A DNA stretch of 58,948 bases from Myxococcales bacterium (lineage in GTDB: Bacteria; Myxococcota; B64-G9): the NCBI GenBank assembly GCA_012798435.1, contig JAAZNF010000080.1, positions 1 through 58,948 on the forward strand. The letters are read 5' to 3'. The stretch's first letter is position 1; each line of letters opens with the position of its first letter. The position numbers were made by a program, and so were the translations under genes. Shown here one piece after another: positions 41,782 through 52,400 of the stretch. The notes beneath the pieces are model-generated. The model made no database searches and was not told the DNA's origin. It saw nothing but the letters and a program-made list of their open reading frames with translations.

Positions 41782-43035
41782 ATGGAAGAGCAAGAGTCGA
41801 TGCCCGCCCCTCCGGTGGAGGAGAGCTTTTTCCGGCGCAACCGGCTTATATTGCTCATTTTTTTTGGATCGCTCGCGGTCTTTGCCCTGGTTTCGGCCGA
41901 TCGGTTGCTGCGCCAGTCGCAGGCGCCGCATTTCGTGTACCTGGCCGACGCCTTCCTGCACGGGCAGCTCGACAATCGCCTGCCGCCGCCCAACGACAAC
42001 GACTGGATCCGGTTCGAGGGCAAGACCTACGTGAGTTTTCCGCCGCTCCCCGCGGTTCTCATGATGCCGTTCGTGGCCGTGTTCGGGATAGGGTTCAACG
42101 ACGTCCTGTTCACGCTGCCCTTCGCCGCGCTCAACGTAGTGCTCATGTTTCTTGTGCTGCAGATGCTCTCGCGAGAGGGTCTCAGCCCGCTTACGAGAAA
42201 GGACAACCTGTGGCTCACCGCCTTCTTCGGATTCGGCACGGTCCACTTCTCGGCCGCGGTCATCGGCGAGGTGTGGTTCACCGCCCAGATCGTGGCGCTC
42301 ACCTTCACGCTCCTCTATATCCTGTGCGCCACCCGGGCCCGGCATCCATTCTGGGCGGGACTTTTTTTGGTGTTGGCGTTCGATGCTCGGGTGAACCTGG
42401 CGTTCACGGTGGGGTACTTCGGGCTGCAACTGTTTTTTCCCAGGGGCGCGGACGGTTCTTTCGCGGCGGGTAGCTGGAAGGAAATCGCTCGTCGGGCCGC
42501 CTGGTTCGCCTTGCCCTGCGCCGTGATCGGGGGCCTTCAGATGGCGATGAACTACGTGCGGTTCCACGACGTGTTCGAGTTCGGGCACCGGTTCCTGAGT
42601 GGCCCCGCGGGTAATCGCATCCGGGAGCACGGACTCTACGGGTATCACTACCTGGAATGGAACCTGAAAGCGCTTCTTGTAAAGTTGCCTACCTTCTCTT
42701 CGAAGCCACCTTTCGTGGGGTACGATCCGGACGGCATGAGCATCTTCATCACCAGCCCGCTGGTTGCACGGCTCTTCTGGCCCAAGGAAAAGAACTGGCT
42801 CTACCCGATCTTGTGGGCCACGTTGATCCCGGGCATCTTGCCCGCGCTTTTCTACCAGAATTCCGGTTACGTGCAGTTCGGGTACAGGTTTGCCCTGGAC
42901 GTGATGCCATACGTCGTCATGTTGCTGTCCGTCGGACGCGTCCCCGTGACGAAAACCACAAAGGCATTGATTATTATAGGGATTATCATCAATCTCGCAG
43001 GGGCGATAGCTTTCAAACGCTCTGGTCCGATCTGA
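41782..43035 (+). CDS. Multi-pass membrane protein, GT-C-like glycosyltransferase
   Basis: The 417-residue inner-membrane protein has about ten hydrophobic segments, beginning LILLIFFGSLAVFALVSADR and ending KALIIIGIIINLAGAIAF. The loop after TM1 holds acidic residues (YLADAFLHGQLDNRLPPPND), the position of the catalytic Asp or Glu in GT-C (PMT/GT39-like) transferases that use lipid-linked sugars. Resemblance is at the level of topology and this motif only. The ATG at 41782 was chosen over an earlier start at 41674 because the added 36 residues run through the upstream promoter region. The neighbour on the other strand is a hexapeptide-repeat protein. Confidence 0.72.
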   Translation: MEEQESMPAPPVEESFFRRNRLILLIFFGSLAVFALVSADRLLRQSQAPHFVYLADAFLHGQLDNRLPPPNDNDWIRFEGKTYVSFPPLPAVLMMPFVAVFGIGFNDVLFTLPFAALNVVLMFLVLQMLSREGLSPLTRKDNLWLTAFFGFGTVHFSAAVIGEVWFTAQIVALTFTLLYILCATRARHPFWAGLFLVLAFDARVNLAFTVGYFGLQLFFPRGADGSFAAGSWKEIARRAAWFALPCAVIGGLQMAMNYVRFHDVFEFGHRFLSGPAGNRIREHGLYGYHYLEWNLKALLVKLPTFSSKPPFVGYDPDGMSIFITSPLVARLFWPKEKNWLYPILWATLIPGILPALFYQNSGYVQFGYRFALDVMPYVVMLLSVGRVPVTKTTKALIIIGIIINLAGAIAFKRSGPI

Positions 43036-43101
43036 ACTGAATAAAAACAGTGCGTTACAGCCGCCAGGCTTGTAACCTTTTGAAATAAAATAACAAATGT
43101 T

Positions 43102-43114
43102 GGGGACAGGCCCT
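43102..43114 (+). repeat. Intergenic GGGGACAGGCCCC motif, copy 7
   Basis: Reads GGGGACAGGCCCT, one base different from the common form, between the membrane glycosyltransferase-like gene and the activase fusion gene. Confidence 0.65.
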
Positions 43115-43191
43115 ACGATTTTGGGTTGACTTCGGTTAGATTATAACTAGACTGCCATGTCACTTTCTGGCTTCCGGAGGAAGTGGAGAAA

Positions 43192-46100
43192 ATGGACGAC
43201 AAGATCGGGATCGATGTTGGAGCGGTGTTTGTAAAGGCAGTACGGCTGGACAGGTACGGCTCGCTAAAAGCGGCGTTCTACGAGCCCCACCGGGGAAATC
43301 CAGGCCGAGCGGTCGAAGAAGCGCTGCGGGCTCTCGATGTGAAGTCCTCGGAAAAGATCGGGTTGTGCGGCTCATCTGCGGAGGCGCTCGCGGACACCCT
43401 GGGGCTGGTTCCGCTCGACCTCGCCCGCTGCCAGATGGAGGGCGTGCGACATGCCGGCCTGAGGGTACGAAACATCATCGATGCCGGCGGCGCCTCGGCC
43501 ACGCTGATCCAGCTCGACGCGGACGGGCGCTTTGAAAACTATACCGCCAACTCGCTCTGCGCCGCTGGGACGGGGGCCTTTCTCGACGAGCAGGCGGCGC
43601 GACTGGGCATCGGTTACGACGACATGGCCGCCTTTTCAAAGGTGGACAATCCCCCCACCATCGCCACTCGCTGCTCGGTGTTCGCAAAGAGCGATCTCAT
43701 CCACCGCCAGCAAGAAGGCCACTCCAAGGCCGCCATGTGGTCGGGGCTGTGCCGCGGCATGAGCCGGACGTTGCTCTCCACGCTGCTGTGCGGCCGGCCG
43801 CTCGACCAACCCACAGCATTGATCGGCGGCGTGGCCCGCAACCGGGAAGTGTTGCGCTGGCTCGAAGAGGCCGGGCCTGGTCTCCTCCAGGTACCTGCTC
43901 AGCCCCACCTGGTGGCAGCCTTTGGCGCGGCGTTGCTCTGTGCCGAGTGCGCCGACCGACCCAAACGCGTTGGCGTCGCCGCGCCGGAATGCGAACCCGA
44001 CCGCTACGACTGGCCGCTTTCGTTGGAACGCTCGGTGTATCCGTCGTTCGATGTGGCAGAAACGTATGTGGACGATGAGCAGAACGAGGTGCGCGTCGCC
44101 GCCTGGCCCGCGGGTGGAGAGTTGACCGCCTGGATGGGCATCGACGTCGGTTCCACCAGCACCAAGCTGGCCCTGGTCACCGCAGACGACCGGGTGGCCG
44201 TCGACATCTACCGCAAGACCGGCGGCGACCCCATCGGCGCCACGAAGAAACTGTTCTCAGCACTGCGAGCGCTCGCTGGACGAAAGGGAGGACGCCTGAC
44301 CATCCTCGGCGTCGGAACCACTGGCTCGGGCCGGAAGCTGGTCGGCCAGGTCATCGGCGCCGACGCCGTCATCAACGAGATCTCGGCCCACGTCGCCGGC
44401 GCGGTGCGCGTCGACCCCGAGGTGGAGACCATCTTCGAGATCGGCGGGCAGGACAGCAAGTACATGCGCGTCCACCAGGGCTGCATCCGCGACTCGGCCA
44501 TGAACTACGTGTGCGCCGCCGGCACCGGTTCCTTCGTGGAGGAGCAGGCGCAGAAGCTCGGCTATGCAGTGTCGGAGGTCGGCCGCGCGGTGCTGGGCCG
44601 GCGCCCGCGGCGGACGACCGATCGTTGCACCGTCTTCATGGAGCAGGACATCGCCCGCCTGATCCAGCAGGGAGTCTCGCCCGAGGACGCCCTGGCCGGA
44701 GTCATGGTCTCGGTGGTGAAGAATTACCTCAACAAGGTGGTGGGCAACCGCCCGGTGAGCCGCAAGCGGATCTTCTTCCAGGGTGCTACCGCGCGCAACC
44801 CGGCGCTGGTCGCGGCCTTCGAGCGGCTCCTGAATGTGCCGATCGTGGTGTCGCCCTACTGCCACGTCATGGGCGCCTACGGCGTGGCCCTCCTCACCCG
44901 GCAGACCATGGCCGAGCAGACAAAGGCGCCGTCGAGCTTCCGCGGCCTCGATCTCGAACGCCGTCGCATCGCACTCTCCTCCGAACTCTGCGCCCTGTGC
45001 CAGAACCACTGCCGCATCACCCGCGCCGAGATCGAGGGGTGCGACGAGCGGCCCTCCTGGGGCTACATGTGCGGGCGCGATCCCGAGGAGCAGCGCGTGC
45101 GGGTGAATCCCGCCGAGCGTGCCCTGCGCTTGTACCAGCGCCTCTGGCGCGAAGGGGGTTCGGGCGTCCCGGTCCCCGAGGGTGCGCCGGTCGTCGGTAT
45201 TCCGCGGGCGTTGTCGATGCTCTCCTACCTGCCCCTGTGGCGACGGTTCTTCAACCGGCTGGGTTTTTCAGTGCAGGTGTCGGAGGAGACCGGCACGGCA
45301 CAACGCGAGAGCGGGAGCCGCATGGCCGGGGCGGAGTTCTGCTTCCCGGCCAAGGTCGCCCTGGGGCACATCCATTCGCTGCTGGGGAGAGAGGGCGTGG
45401 ACTGGGTCCTCGTCCCGCACATGGTGAGCGCGCATCCGGATGACTCGTGCACCGCCTCCAAGTTCTGTCCCTACGTCCAGGCCCTGCCGGCGTACGCGCG
45501 CACCGCCCTGGCCGAGAACCGCCTCGATGGTTCCCGGTTGCTCTCGCCGGTGGTCGATCTGCGGCTGCGGCCGGCGCGGCAGGAGCGTCTGCTGTGTGAC
45601 TGCCTGGCCGGTCCGCTCGGGCGGAGCCCGCGCCAGATCGCCGCCGCCTGGAGGGAGGCGCTGGAGGCGCAGGCCGATTTCGAGCGGCGCTGTCGCGAGG
45701 AGGGAGAGCGCATCCTGGCGGAGGCGAAGCAAAATGGCGAGAAGCTCATCGTGCTCCTTGGCCGCCCGTACAACAACCACGACGGGGGCATCAACCTGCA
45801 CCTGCCACAGAAGATCGCCGAGCATGGCCGCACCGTGCTGCCGCTGGCCATGCTTTCGCACTCGACCCGCGAGCTCCTCCCCGAGTACCGCAACCTGTAC
45901 TGGAACTATGGCCAGAAGATCCTAGCCGCGCTGCATCGCATCGCGCGGGAGGACCAGCTCGACGCGGTGATGCTCACCAACTTCAACTGCGGCCCGGACA
46001 GCTTCCTGCTCTCCTACGCCGAGAAGACCATGGGCGCGAAGCCCTTCCTGACCCTGGAGCTTGACGAGCACGGAGCCGACGCCGGCTACCTCACGCGCAT

Positions 46101-47391
46101 CGAGGCCTTTTTCGACGTCTTGCGCCGAGCCGGGACGCGCGCGGCGGTGGCGCGCCCCTTCCGGCCCGAGCCGAGTTCTTTCTTGGACCGGCGCATCTGG
46201 ATCCCGCCCATGCACCCGCTGGGGGCGCCGTTCTTCGCCGCCTCCTTCCGCCGTGCGGGATTCGACGCCCAGCCGATGCCGGTGGAGGACGCCGAGACCT
46301 TCGAGCTGGGCCGCTCGCTCACCCGCGGCTCGGAGTGCTTGCCCACCGCGCTGACCATCGGCGCCTTCATGAAGGCGGCCGCCCGCGACCGCGGCCGCCG
46401 CCAGGCACTGTTCATGCCCACCGCGGAGGGGCCGTGCCGCTTCGGCCAGTACTGCACCCTGCACCGCCAGATCCTGGACCGGGAAGGTTTCGAGGACGCG
46501 GCCATCCTCGCCCCCTCGAGCTTCAACAGCTACCAGGGCCTGCCCGAAGGATTGCGCCGTCACATGTGGCTGGCCCTGCTGGCCGCCGATCTGATCTTCA
46601 AGGCGCTGCTCAAGACCCGTCCCTACGAACTCGAGCCGGGGATGTGCGATCGGATATTGGCCGAGGAGCGCGAGCGCCTGGTGCGGGTGCTGGAGGCCGG
46701 CGACGACGTGTTCGAGGCGACCCGGCGCGCCATCGAGCGCTTTGCCGTGGTGCCACGCCGCCGAGAGAAGAAACCCCTGGTGGGGATCGTAGGAGAGATC
46801 TACGTGCGCTGCGATCCATTCGCCAACGAGGATGTCATCGGTGCCATCGAGCGCTTCGGCGGCGAGGCCTGGCTGGCGCCGATGGGCGAATGGATCCTGT
46901 ACACCGCCGCCACGCAGGAGATCTCGTTCTGGGACCGCAGCCGCAACCCGCTCAAGAAGATCCTGGCCGACGTGAAGAACCGCTACCTGTTCCGGCAGGA
47001 GCACCGCATGCTGGCGGCGGCCGGCGAGTACCTCTCGGATCGGCGTGAGCCGGACATCTTCCACGTCATCGAGGTGGGCCGGCGCGTGCTGCCCCCGCAG
47101 TTCGAGGGGGAGTCCATCCTCACCCTGGGGCGGACGGTCTGCTTCGCCGAGCAGGGCGCGCGCCTCGTCGTCAACTGCGCCCCCTTCGGCTGCATGCCCG
47201 GGACCATCACCACCGCCGTCTTCCGCCGCCTCTCGCGCGAGCTGGGCATCCCGGTGGTGAGTCTGTTCTACGACGGGCACGGCAATCAGAACCGTCGCCT
47301 GGAGGTGTTTTTGCGAAACGCCGCTTCGCCCGCGCGGCGGCGCGATGTCCTGGTGCACGCCGCGCCGGTGCGTCTGGAAGAGCGAAGCTAG
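43192..47391 (+). CDS. Large acyl-CoA dehydratase activase fusion (BadF/BcrA x2, DUF2229, HgdB-like)
   Basis: This 1399-residue protein joins two BadF/BadG/BcrA-type ATPase domains with later domains of dehydratase type. Domain 1 (1-250) has IGIDVGAVFVKAVRLD and cluster ligands Cys123 and Cys161. Domain 2 (310-560) has MGIDVGSTSTKLALV and Cys441 and Cys479. The 38-residue spacing in both fits the [4Fe-4S] site of activator HgdC. A DUF2229-like region at about 660-880 follows, including LCALCQNHC and a later HMVSAHPDDSCTASKFCPYV segment. The C-terminal 500 residues resemble HgdB-like cluster proteins (EGPCRFGQYCTLHRQIL). Such activases use ATP to send low-potential electrons to 2-hydroxyacyl-CoA or aromatic-ring dehydratases. 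The start ATG at 43192 follows GGAGG. No separate dehydratase subunits are nearby. Confidence 0.88.
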   Translation: MDDKIGIDVGAVFVKAVRLDRYGSLKAAFYEPHRGNPGRAVEEALRALDVKSSEKIGLCGSSAEALADTLGLVPLDLARCQMEGVRHAGLRVRNIIDAGGASATLIQLDADGRFENYTANSLCAAGTGAFLDEQAARLGIGYDDMAAFSKVDNPPTIATRCSVFAKSDLIHRQQEGHSKAAMWSGLCRGMSRTLLSTLLCGRPLDQPTALIGGVARNREVLRWLEEAGPGLLQVPAQPHLVAAFGAALLCAECADRPKRVGVAAPECEPDRYDWPLSLERSVYPSFDVAETYVDDEQNEVRVAAWPAGGELTAWMGIDVGSTSTKLALVTADDRVAVDIYRKTGGDPIGATKKLFSALRALAGRKGGRLTILGVGTTGSGRKLVGQVIGADAVINEISAHVAGAVRVDPEVETIFEIGGQDSKYMRVHQGCIRDSAMNYVCAAGTGSFVEEQAQKLGYAVSEVGRAVLGRRPRRTTDRCTVFMEQDIARLIQQGVSPEDALAGVMVSVVKNYLNKVVGNRPVSRKRIFFQGATARNPALVAAFERLLNVPIVVSPYCHVMGAYGVALLTRQTMAEQTKAPSSFRGLDLERRRIALSSELCALCQNHCRITRAEIEGCDERPSWGYMCGRDPEEQRVRVNPAERALRLYQRLWREGGSGVPVPEGAPVVGIPRALSMLSYLPLWRRFFNRLGFSVQVSEETGTAQRESGSRMAGAEFCFPAKVALGHIHSLLGREGVDWVLVPHMVSAHPDDSCTASKFCPYVQALPAYARTALAENRLDGSRLLSPVVDLRLRPARQERLLCDCLAGPLGRSPRQIAAAWREALEAQADFERRCREEGERILAEAKQNGEKLIVLLGRPYNNHDGGINLHLPQKIAEHGRTVLPLAMLSHSTRELLPEYRNLYWNYGQKILAALHRIAREDQLDAVMLTNFNCGPDSFLLSYAEKTMGAKPFLTLELDEHGADAGYLTRIEAFFDVLRRAGTRAAVARPFRPEPSSFLDRRIWIPPMHPLGAPFFAASFRRAGFDAQPMPVEDAETFELGRSLTRGSECLPTALTIGAFMKAAARDRGRRQALFMPTAEGPCRFGQYCTLHRQILDREGFEDAAILAPSSFNSYQGLPEGLRRHMWLALLAADLIFKALLKTRPYELEPGMCDRILAEERERLVRVLEAGDDVFEATRRAIERFAVVPRRREKKPLVGIVGEIYVRCDPFANEDVIGAIERFGGEAWLAPMGEWILYTAATQEISFWDRSRNPLKKILADVKNRYLFRQEHRMLAAAGEYLSDRREPDIFHVIEVGRRVLPPQFEGESILTLGRTVCFAEQGARLVVNCAPFGCMPGTITTAVFRRLSRELGIPVVSLFYDGHGNQNRRLEVFLRNAASPARRRDVLVHAAPVRLEERS

Positions 47392-47494
47392 ATTCTCTGT
47401 GCGTTCGAATCATGGATTGCGACAGCTGTTTTTGGGGCGCCCGGTCGCGGCACCCTGCCATCGAGACCACCAGGTGCTTTTCGTGACATCGTGT

Positions 47495-47532
47495 GGCTGA
47501 CCGCGATGCCGCCAGAGCAAGCGCGGTCAGCC
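47495..47532. terminator. Hairpin between convergent activase and outer-membrane genes
   Basis: GGCTGACCGCG (47495-47505) pairs perfectly with CGCGGTCAGCC (47522-47532) around a 16-nt loop, 3 bp past the outer-membrane protein stop. There is no T tract on either strand, so classic Rho-independent ending is unsure. Confidence 0.45.
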
Positions 47533-47535
47533 GCG

Positions 47536-49461
47536 CTAGAACTCGTAGCCGATCTCGACGTCTCCCTGGAACACGTTGGCCGGATAGTAGTGCCGATAGT
47601 GCTCCTCGATGCCGTCCCCGGAGTAGTCGGCGTACCCCTCGGCGAGTTGGAAGGTGTGGAAGTAGCGGAAGTTGACGAACAGGAAGGGCAGCAATTTCAG
47701 CCGCAGCGCCGAGAACAGGACCTTGTCGCCGGCGCTGCCCGAGAAGATGTCGCTCATGTCCAGGAGCGCGGTCTGGTGGTAGGTGGCGAAGAACTGTAGC
47801 CATTCGAGTGCCGGCACCTCGAGGTGCGCCAGGAAGTGGCTGCCGCGGTCCGCGTTGCTCCCCTCCAGGGCCAGAGTGATCCCCAGCTTGGACAGGATGG
47901 CGTAGTTGAACTCCAGGTAGAAGCCCAGCCGGCGGTCCTGCCCGCGCCGGTCGATGAACACCTGCTGGAACTTCGTGGGCGGAGTGCCGGCCCGAAAGTC
48001 CGCGCCCAGCATGAACTTCTGGATCTCGTAGAAGGTGTCGAAGTAGCCGGGCAGATAGGTGGCCGAGAAGGAGCGGAACTCGGCCACGGTGCGGAACGCG
48101 TGCACCGGGTCGCGGCCGACGTTGAAGCGGCCGAGCAGGCCCAGGGTGAAACCGTTGCCTCCCTCCGGGGCGGCCAAGTTGAACACGCCGTCGGGGTCGC
48201 CGGGCATCATCCAGGAGAAGTCGGCGTAGGGCTTGAGATCCACCGTGTCGGTCTTGAGCACCTTCACCTCGAGGTCCACGCCCATGCCGTGCAGGAAGGC
48301 GGTGCTGGACACCACCGGGCGGCTCCCTTCCATGGCCACGCGCCACGGGTTGGCCACGCCCGGGGAGGACTCCTCGTGGGCCAGCAGCACCGGCGCGTGC
48401 CGGTCGGCGACGTAGGAGAAGCCGATGCTGAGCGAGCGCGCCACCGGGTGCTCCATGAAGAAGGACAGGGGTTTGATGAAGGCCAGCGTGCCCACCACGT
48501 CCCAGCTGGTCACCGAGTTGGTCATGAACTCGAAGCCGAAGTAGTCGGTGTAAGCGTCGAGCTGGGCGGCCAGGCGCGTCGAGTCGGGGTCGATGTTCAC
48601 GCTGTAGCGGCGCAGCAGCGCGCCGTGGCCCAGGCTGCTGGCGGTGTGCTGGCTGAGGCTGAAGTAGAAGCGGTCCTCCTTGCGCCCGTAGGTGAGGTAG
48701 CGCACGATGCGGGCGAACTCGCTGGCCTCGTTCCAGTCCTGCTTGCGGAGGCTGCCGGCGTTGTCGAAGCCAACCAGATCCGTCACCCCGGGCTTGGTGT
48801 GGGTGTCGAACAGCTCGATGGAGAGCGGCCCGCCCAGGCCGAAGGCCAGCTCGCCGAAGCGGAAGTCGACCTCCGGATTGATGGTGAAGTAGTGGATGCC
48901 GTCGATGAGGCGCCAGCCCAGGCCTACGCCGACGCGGTCGTTCTTGGTGACCAGCTTGGCCGAGCCGACGAAGTTGGAGAGCTCGCCTTTGATGAACGGC
49001 GGGGGCGGTTCCTTCTTCGGCTCCTTCTCCTTCGCCGTGCCGGCAGCGGCGTCCTTGTCAGCGGCCGTGGCGTCCGGCGTTTTTTCAGCCGCCGGCGCGG
49101 GCGCGGTGGCGCTGGCCTGGTCACCAGGAGCCGGAGTGGTGGCGGGGGCGGGGAGGGGTTTCGTCTCGAGGGCCTGTGGCGTGGCCGAGGTGCCGGAGGT
49201 GGCCGGGGCAGCGACCGGGGCCGCCGCCGGTTGGCCAGCCGCGGGTGCCGGCGCGGAGGCGGCGGCGGGTTCTGACGTTGGCTTGGGCGCCGACGGCTTG
49301 GGGGCCGGGAGGCAGAATCCCTTTCCGTCCGCGCGGGTCCCATCGGGGCACGGCTTCGCCAGGTCACCCAGCAGCGGCGCCGGGATCTCCCACTCGTCGA
49401 CGGTATCGGCCGCGGCGACTCCACTCAGCAGAAAGACAAGACACAGGCTGATGCGGCTCAT
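47536..49461 (-). CDS. Outer-membrane beta-barrel protein with Ala/Pro-rich linker
   Basis: The 641-residue protein has a signal peptide (MSRISLCLVFLLSGVAAADT) and follows AAGGAG. Residues 35-150 hold KPCPDGTRADGKGFCLP and then a long Ala/Pro/Thr-rich linker that may cross the cell wall. From about residue 165 the sequence alternates hydrophobic and polar residues as in a transmembrane barrel, with many Trp/Tyr/Phe girdle residues, ending in a terminal Phe (VEIGYEF), the usual beta-signal for barrel assembly. It has no known channel signature. It is downstream of the CehA-like gene on the same strand, 26 bp after it. Confidence 0.8.
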   Translation of the reverse strand: MSRISLCLVFLLSGVAAADTVDEWEIPAPLLGDLAKPCPDGTRADGKGFCLPAPKPSAPKPTSEPAAASAPAPAAGQPAAAPVAAPATSGTSATPQALETKPLPAPATTPAPGDQASATAPAPAAEKTPDATAADKDAAAGTAKEKEPKKEPPPPFIKGELSNFVGSAKLVTKNDRVGVGLGWRLIDGIHYFTINPEVDFRFGELAFGLGGPLSIELFDTHTKPGVTDLVGFDNAGSLRKQDWNEASEFARIVRYLTYGRKEDRFYFSLSQHTASSLGHGALLRRYSVNIDPDSTRLAAQLDAYTDYFGFEFMTNSVTSWDVVGTLAFIKPLSFFMEHPVARSLSIGFSYVADRHAPVLLAHEESSPGVANPWRVAMEGSRPVVSSTAFLHGMGVDLEVKVLKTDTVDLKPYADFSWMMPGDPDGVFNLAAPEGGNGFTLGLLGRFNVGRDPVHAFRTVAEFRSFSATYLPGYFDTFYEIQKFMLGADFRAGTPPTKFQQVFIDRRGQDRRLGFYLEFNYAILSKLGITLALEGSNADRGSHFLAHLEVPALEWLQFFATYHQTALLDMSDIFSGSAGDKVLFSALRLKLLPFLFVNFRYFHTFQLAEGYADYSGDGIEEHYRHYYPANVFQGDVEIGYEF

Positions 49462-49487
49462 GGGAATACGGCTCCTTTTCGGTCCGG

Positions 49488-52400
49488 CTAGCGCGCCCGG
49501 GCGCGCTCGAACAGGGTGAGGAAATGACGCAGGGCGCGGATCGCATCGCCTTGCGACGCGCCTTGCGCGAGCGGCGACGGGTAGCGCACGAACGCCCGGG
49601 CCGCGTCGGTGGCCCACGCCGGCGCGGGGTGCGGCGCCTGGTAACCGCCACCGTCCACGTCCACGAACACCGGGTTGGTCACGCCGTAGGGCAGCACGCG
49701 GAACACCCGCGGGATGAGCGCGCCGCTGAGATCGAACGGCACCGGGATGCTGGAGAAGGAGCGCGACAGGATGTCACCGACCTCCAGCTTGAGGTAGGGG
49801 TGTTCCGAGAACACCGGCGACAGATCGCGGCCGGAGAGCCCCATGGCCACCGCCACGTACCAGGCGTCCCGCGCCGGGACCGGCTCGTCGAGGTAGGCGT
49901 CCAGGTTGATCACCCGCGGATTGGGGACGGCCAGGCCGCTCACGTCCACCCCGCTCGCCGGATCCAGCCCGTCGCCCGCCGCGGTGAAGACGTGGATCAG
50001 CTCGCCCGAGCGGTAGATCTCGACGCGGTCGATGTCGAACCAGTCGGGCGACTGCACGCGCACCCGCAGGCGCAGGCGGTCGGTTCCCGCCGGGACCTGA
50101 AGCGTCTCGCCGATGGCGGAGTCGTCCACCCACAGCTCGATGAACGGGCCGTAGCTGGCGACGACCTTGCCCTCCTTGATGGCGCGGGCCACGGCGCGCG
50201 GGTGGGCCGCCAGCGGGTCGTCGTTGCCCAGGCGCACCCAGTTGCGCGAGCAGCCGGCCTCGGTCTGGGTGAAGAGCTGGTGGGTGTCCGAGTTGCCCAT
50301 GCCGGTCCGCACCACGCCGTAGTCGAGCAGGCGGAACCACTCGTCGATCTCGCCCACGTGCTTTGTGCACGGCAGATCACCGTCGGAGAACGAACAGAAC
50401 CCGTCCAGGCAGGGCGTGCCGGCGCAGTCCGTGTCCCGGGTGCAGCGCTTCATGCAGGCGGAAATGTCGGTCCGGCAGGCGAAGCCATCGGATGTATCGC
50501 AATCCGTGTCGGAGGTGCAGTAGTCGGCGGTCTCGCAGCCGGTGCTGCCATCGGCGTTCCACAGCGCCTGCTGCTCCGCGGGCGTGCGCTCCAGGATGGC
50601 CTTGATGAAGCCGCGGTCGGCCTCCATCAGCTCGCGCTCGATGTCCTCCGGCGAGCTGCCCGTGTCGGCCTTCCGCTGGATCTGCGCGCGCCGCAGGTTG
50701 TAGTCGCGGATCTCGCGCACGCTGGGCGTGCGGATGAGCTCGAAGCGTTTGGAGTTGAAGAGCTCGAGGGCGTCGAAACCGCCCGAGAAGTGCTCTGGCG
50801 CGGCCAGGGGGTTCTCCACCAAACCCGGCATCCACTCGAACATGCTGCCCAGCACCTTGTTGGGATCGTAGGGGTCCAGGCCGTACTGCTCGAAGTAGCC
50901 GAAGAAGCTGTCGCGCGGGTGCGCCACCACGATCACCGCCTCGGCGGGGTCGAGCAGCGACAGGGCGCGCATCTCCTTTATCAGCTCGGCGGGCACCTTG
51001 CCGGTCCAGTCGATGGCGGCGTTCTGCGGCACGGGTTGTCCGTCCTGCCACTCACGATAGGCGAGCGGGAAGGCCAAGAAGTGCCCCAGCTCGACCGTGG
51101 TGAGCTCGAGGCCGACCTGGGTGGTGAGCCAGTTGCGCAGGCCCATCTCCTTCACGTAGGGCGAGAGATCGGTGATGAAGTCGTGGTCCGAGGTGGACAG
51201 GATCTCCACCCCCTCGCCGGCGAAGGCCATCACCCGATCGCGGTGTTTCACCACCGCGTCGTAAGAGTTCTGCCCGTGGACGTGGAAGTCGCCGCTGATC
51301 CAGCCGCGGGTGTCCACCTGCCGCACCAGTCGCGCCGCGACGCTGGCGGCCATGCCGGAGGCCACGCTCACCCGCTTTCGATCCAGGCTGTACTCGAGCC
51401 CGCGCGAGAACCACACGTCGTAATCGCCCGGCTCGATCTCGAACGTGCCCGCGCCGTCGACGGCGTACAGATAGCGCCCCAGGCCGGGCGGGTAGCTGGG
51501 CTCGCCCAGCGCGCTCTTGGCCATGCTCTCGGGACAGCGGCAGGCCCCTTGCTCGCAGCGCCGTCCGGCGGGGCAATCGCCGTCGCTCGCGCACGGGTTT
51601 TGCGGCTGGCACAGCTTGGCCTCGAGGTCGCAAACCTCGCCGGCGGGGCAGTTGTCATGCAGGCAACGCTTTCCCGTCCCGGCCGGCACGCACTTTCCCG
51701 AGGCGCAGCCGGCGTCGTCCGTGCAGGCCTCGCCCAGGCTCCCGGCGCACTCGGGCAGGCACTGACCGACGGTGATCTTCACCGGCAGCATGCGGTTGGC
51801 CTCGTCGAGGACCTGGTAGCGAACCCGGGCCGGGGGCGGCAGGCCGATGGCGACCTCCAGCTCCCCGTCCGGCACGATCTCGATTTCGCTGACGGCGCTG
51901 GCCGGCCAGTTCTGCTTCTTGGCCATGAGGTAGTAGCGGCCCGCCGGCAGCTCGCCCGAGAAGCCGCCCTCGGGGAGATCGGTGGCGCGCCGGTCGGTGC
52001 GCAGGTGGCTCACCGCGCCCATGTAGAAGCGCTTCTCCAGACATTCGGACAGGAAACGTTCGGGCCCGCCGGTCCAGCTCGTGGCGCCCCCGCCTGGGCG
52101 GCAGTCTTCCATGGTGGCGGGCACGGGGAACAGGTACACCTCGGCCCGCGTCACCGGCTGGCCGGAACGCCCGTCCAGCACGTGCCCGCGCAACCTTCCC
52201 AGTGGCGTCTTCCAGGCGCGGAAGATCGGCGCCGCGGCCGAGGCCACGTCGCCCTCGCCGACCGCGAACAGCCGCTCGAAGTAGAAGCTGCGCACGCCGC
52301 TGCAGTCCACCACATGGGCGCACTGCGCGGGTGTGCCGTTGCAGGCGCCGCGGTGGCAGTGGGCCCCGTGGCTGAAGCCGGCGGTGACCGCGCCCGAGTA

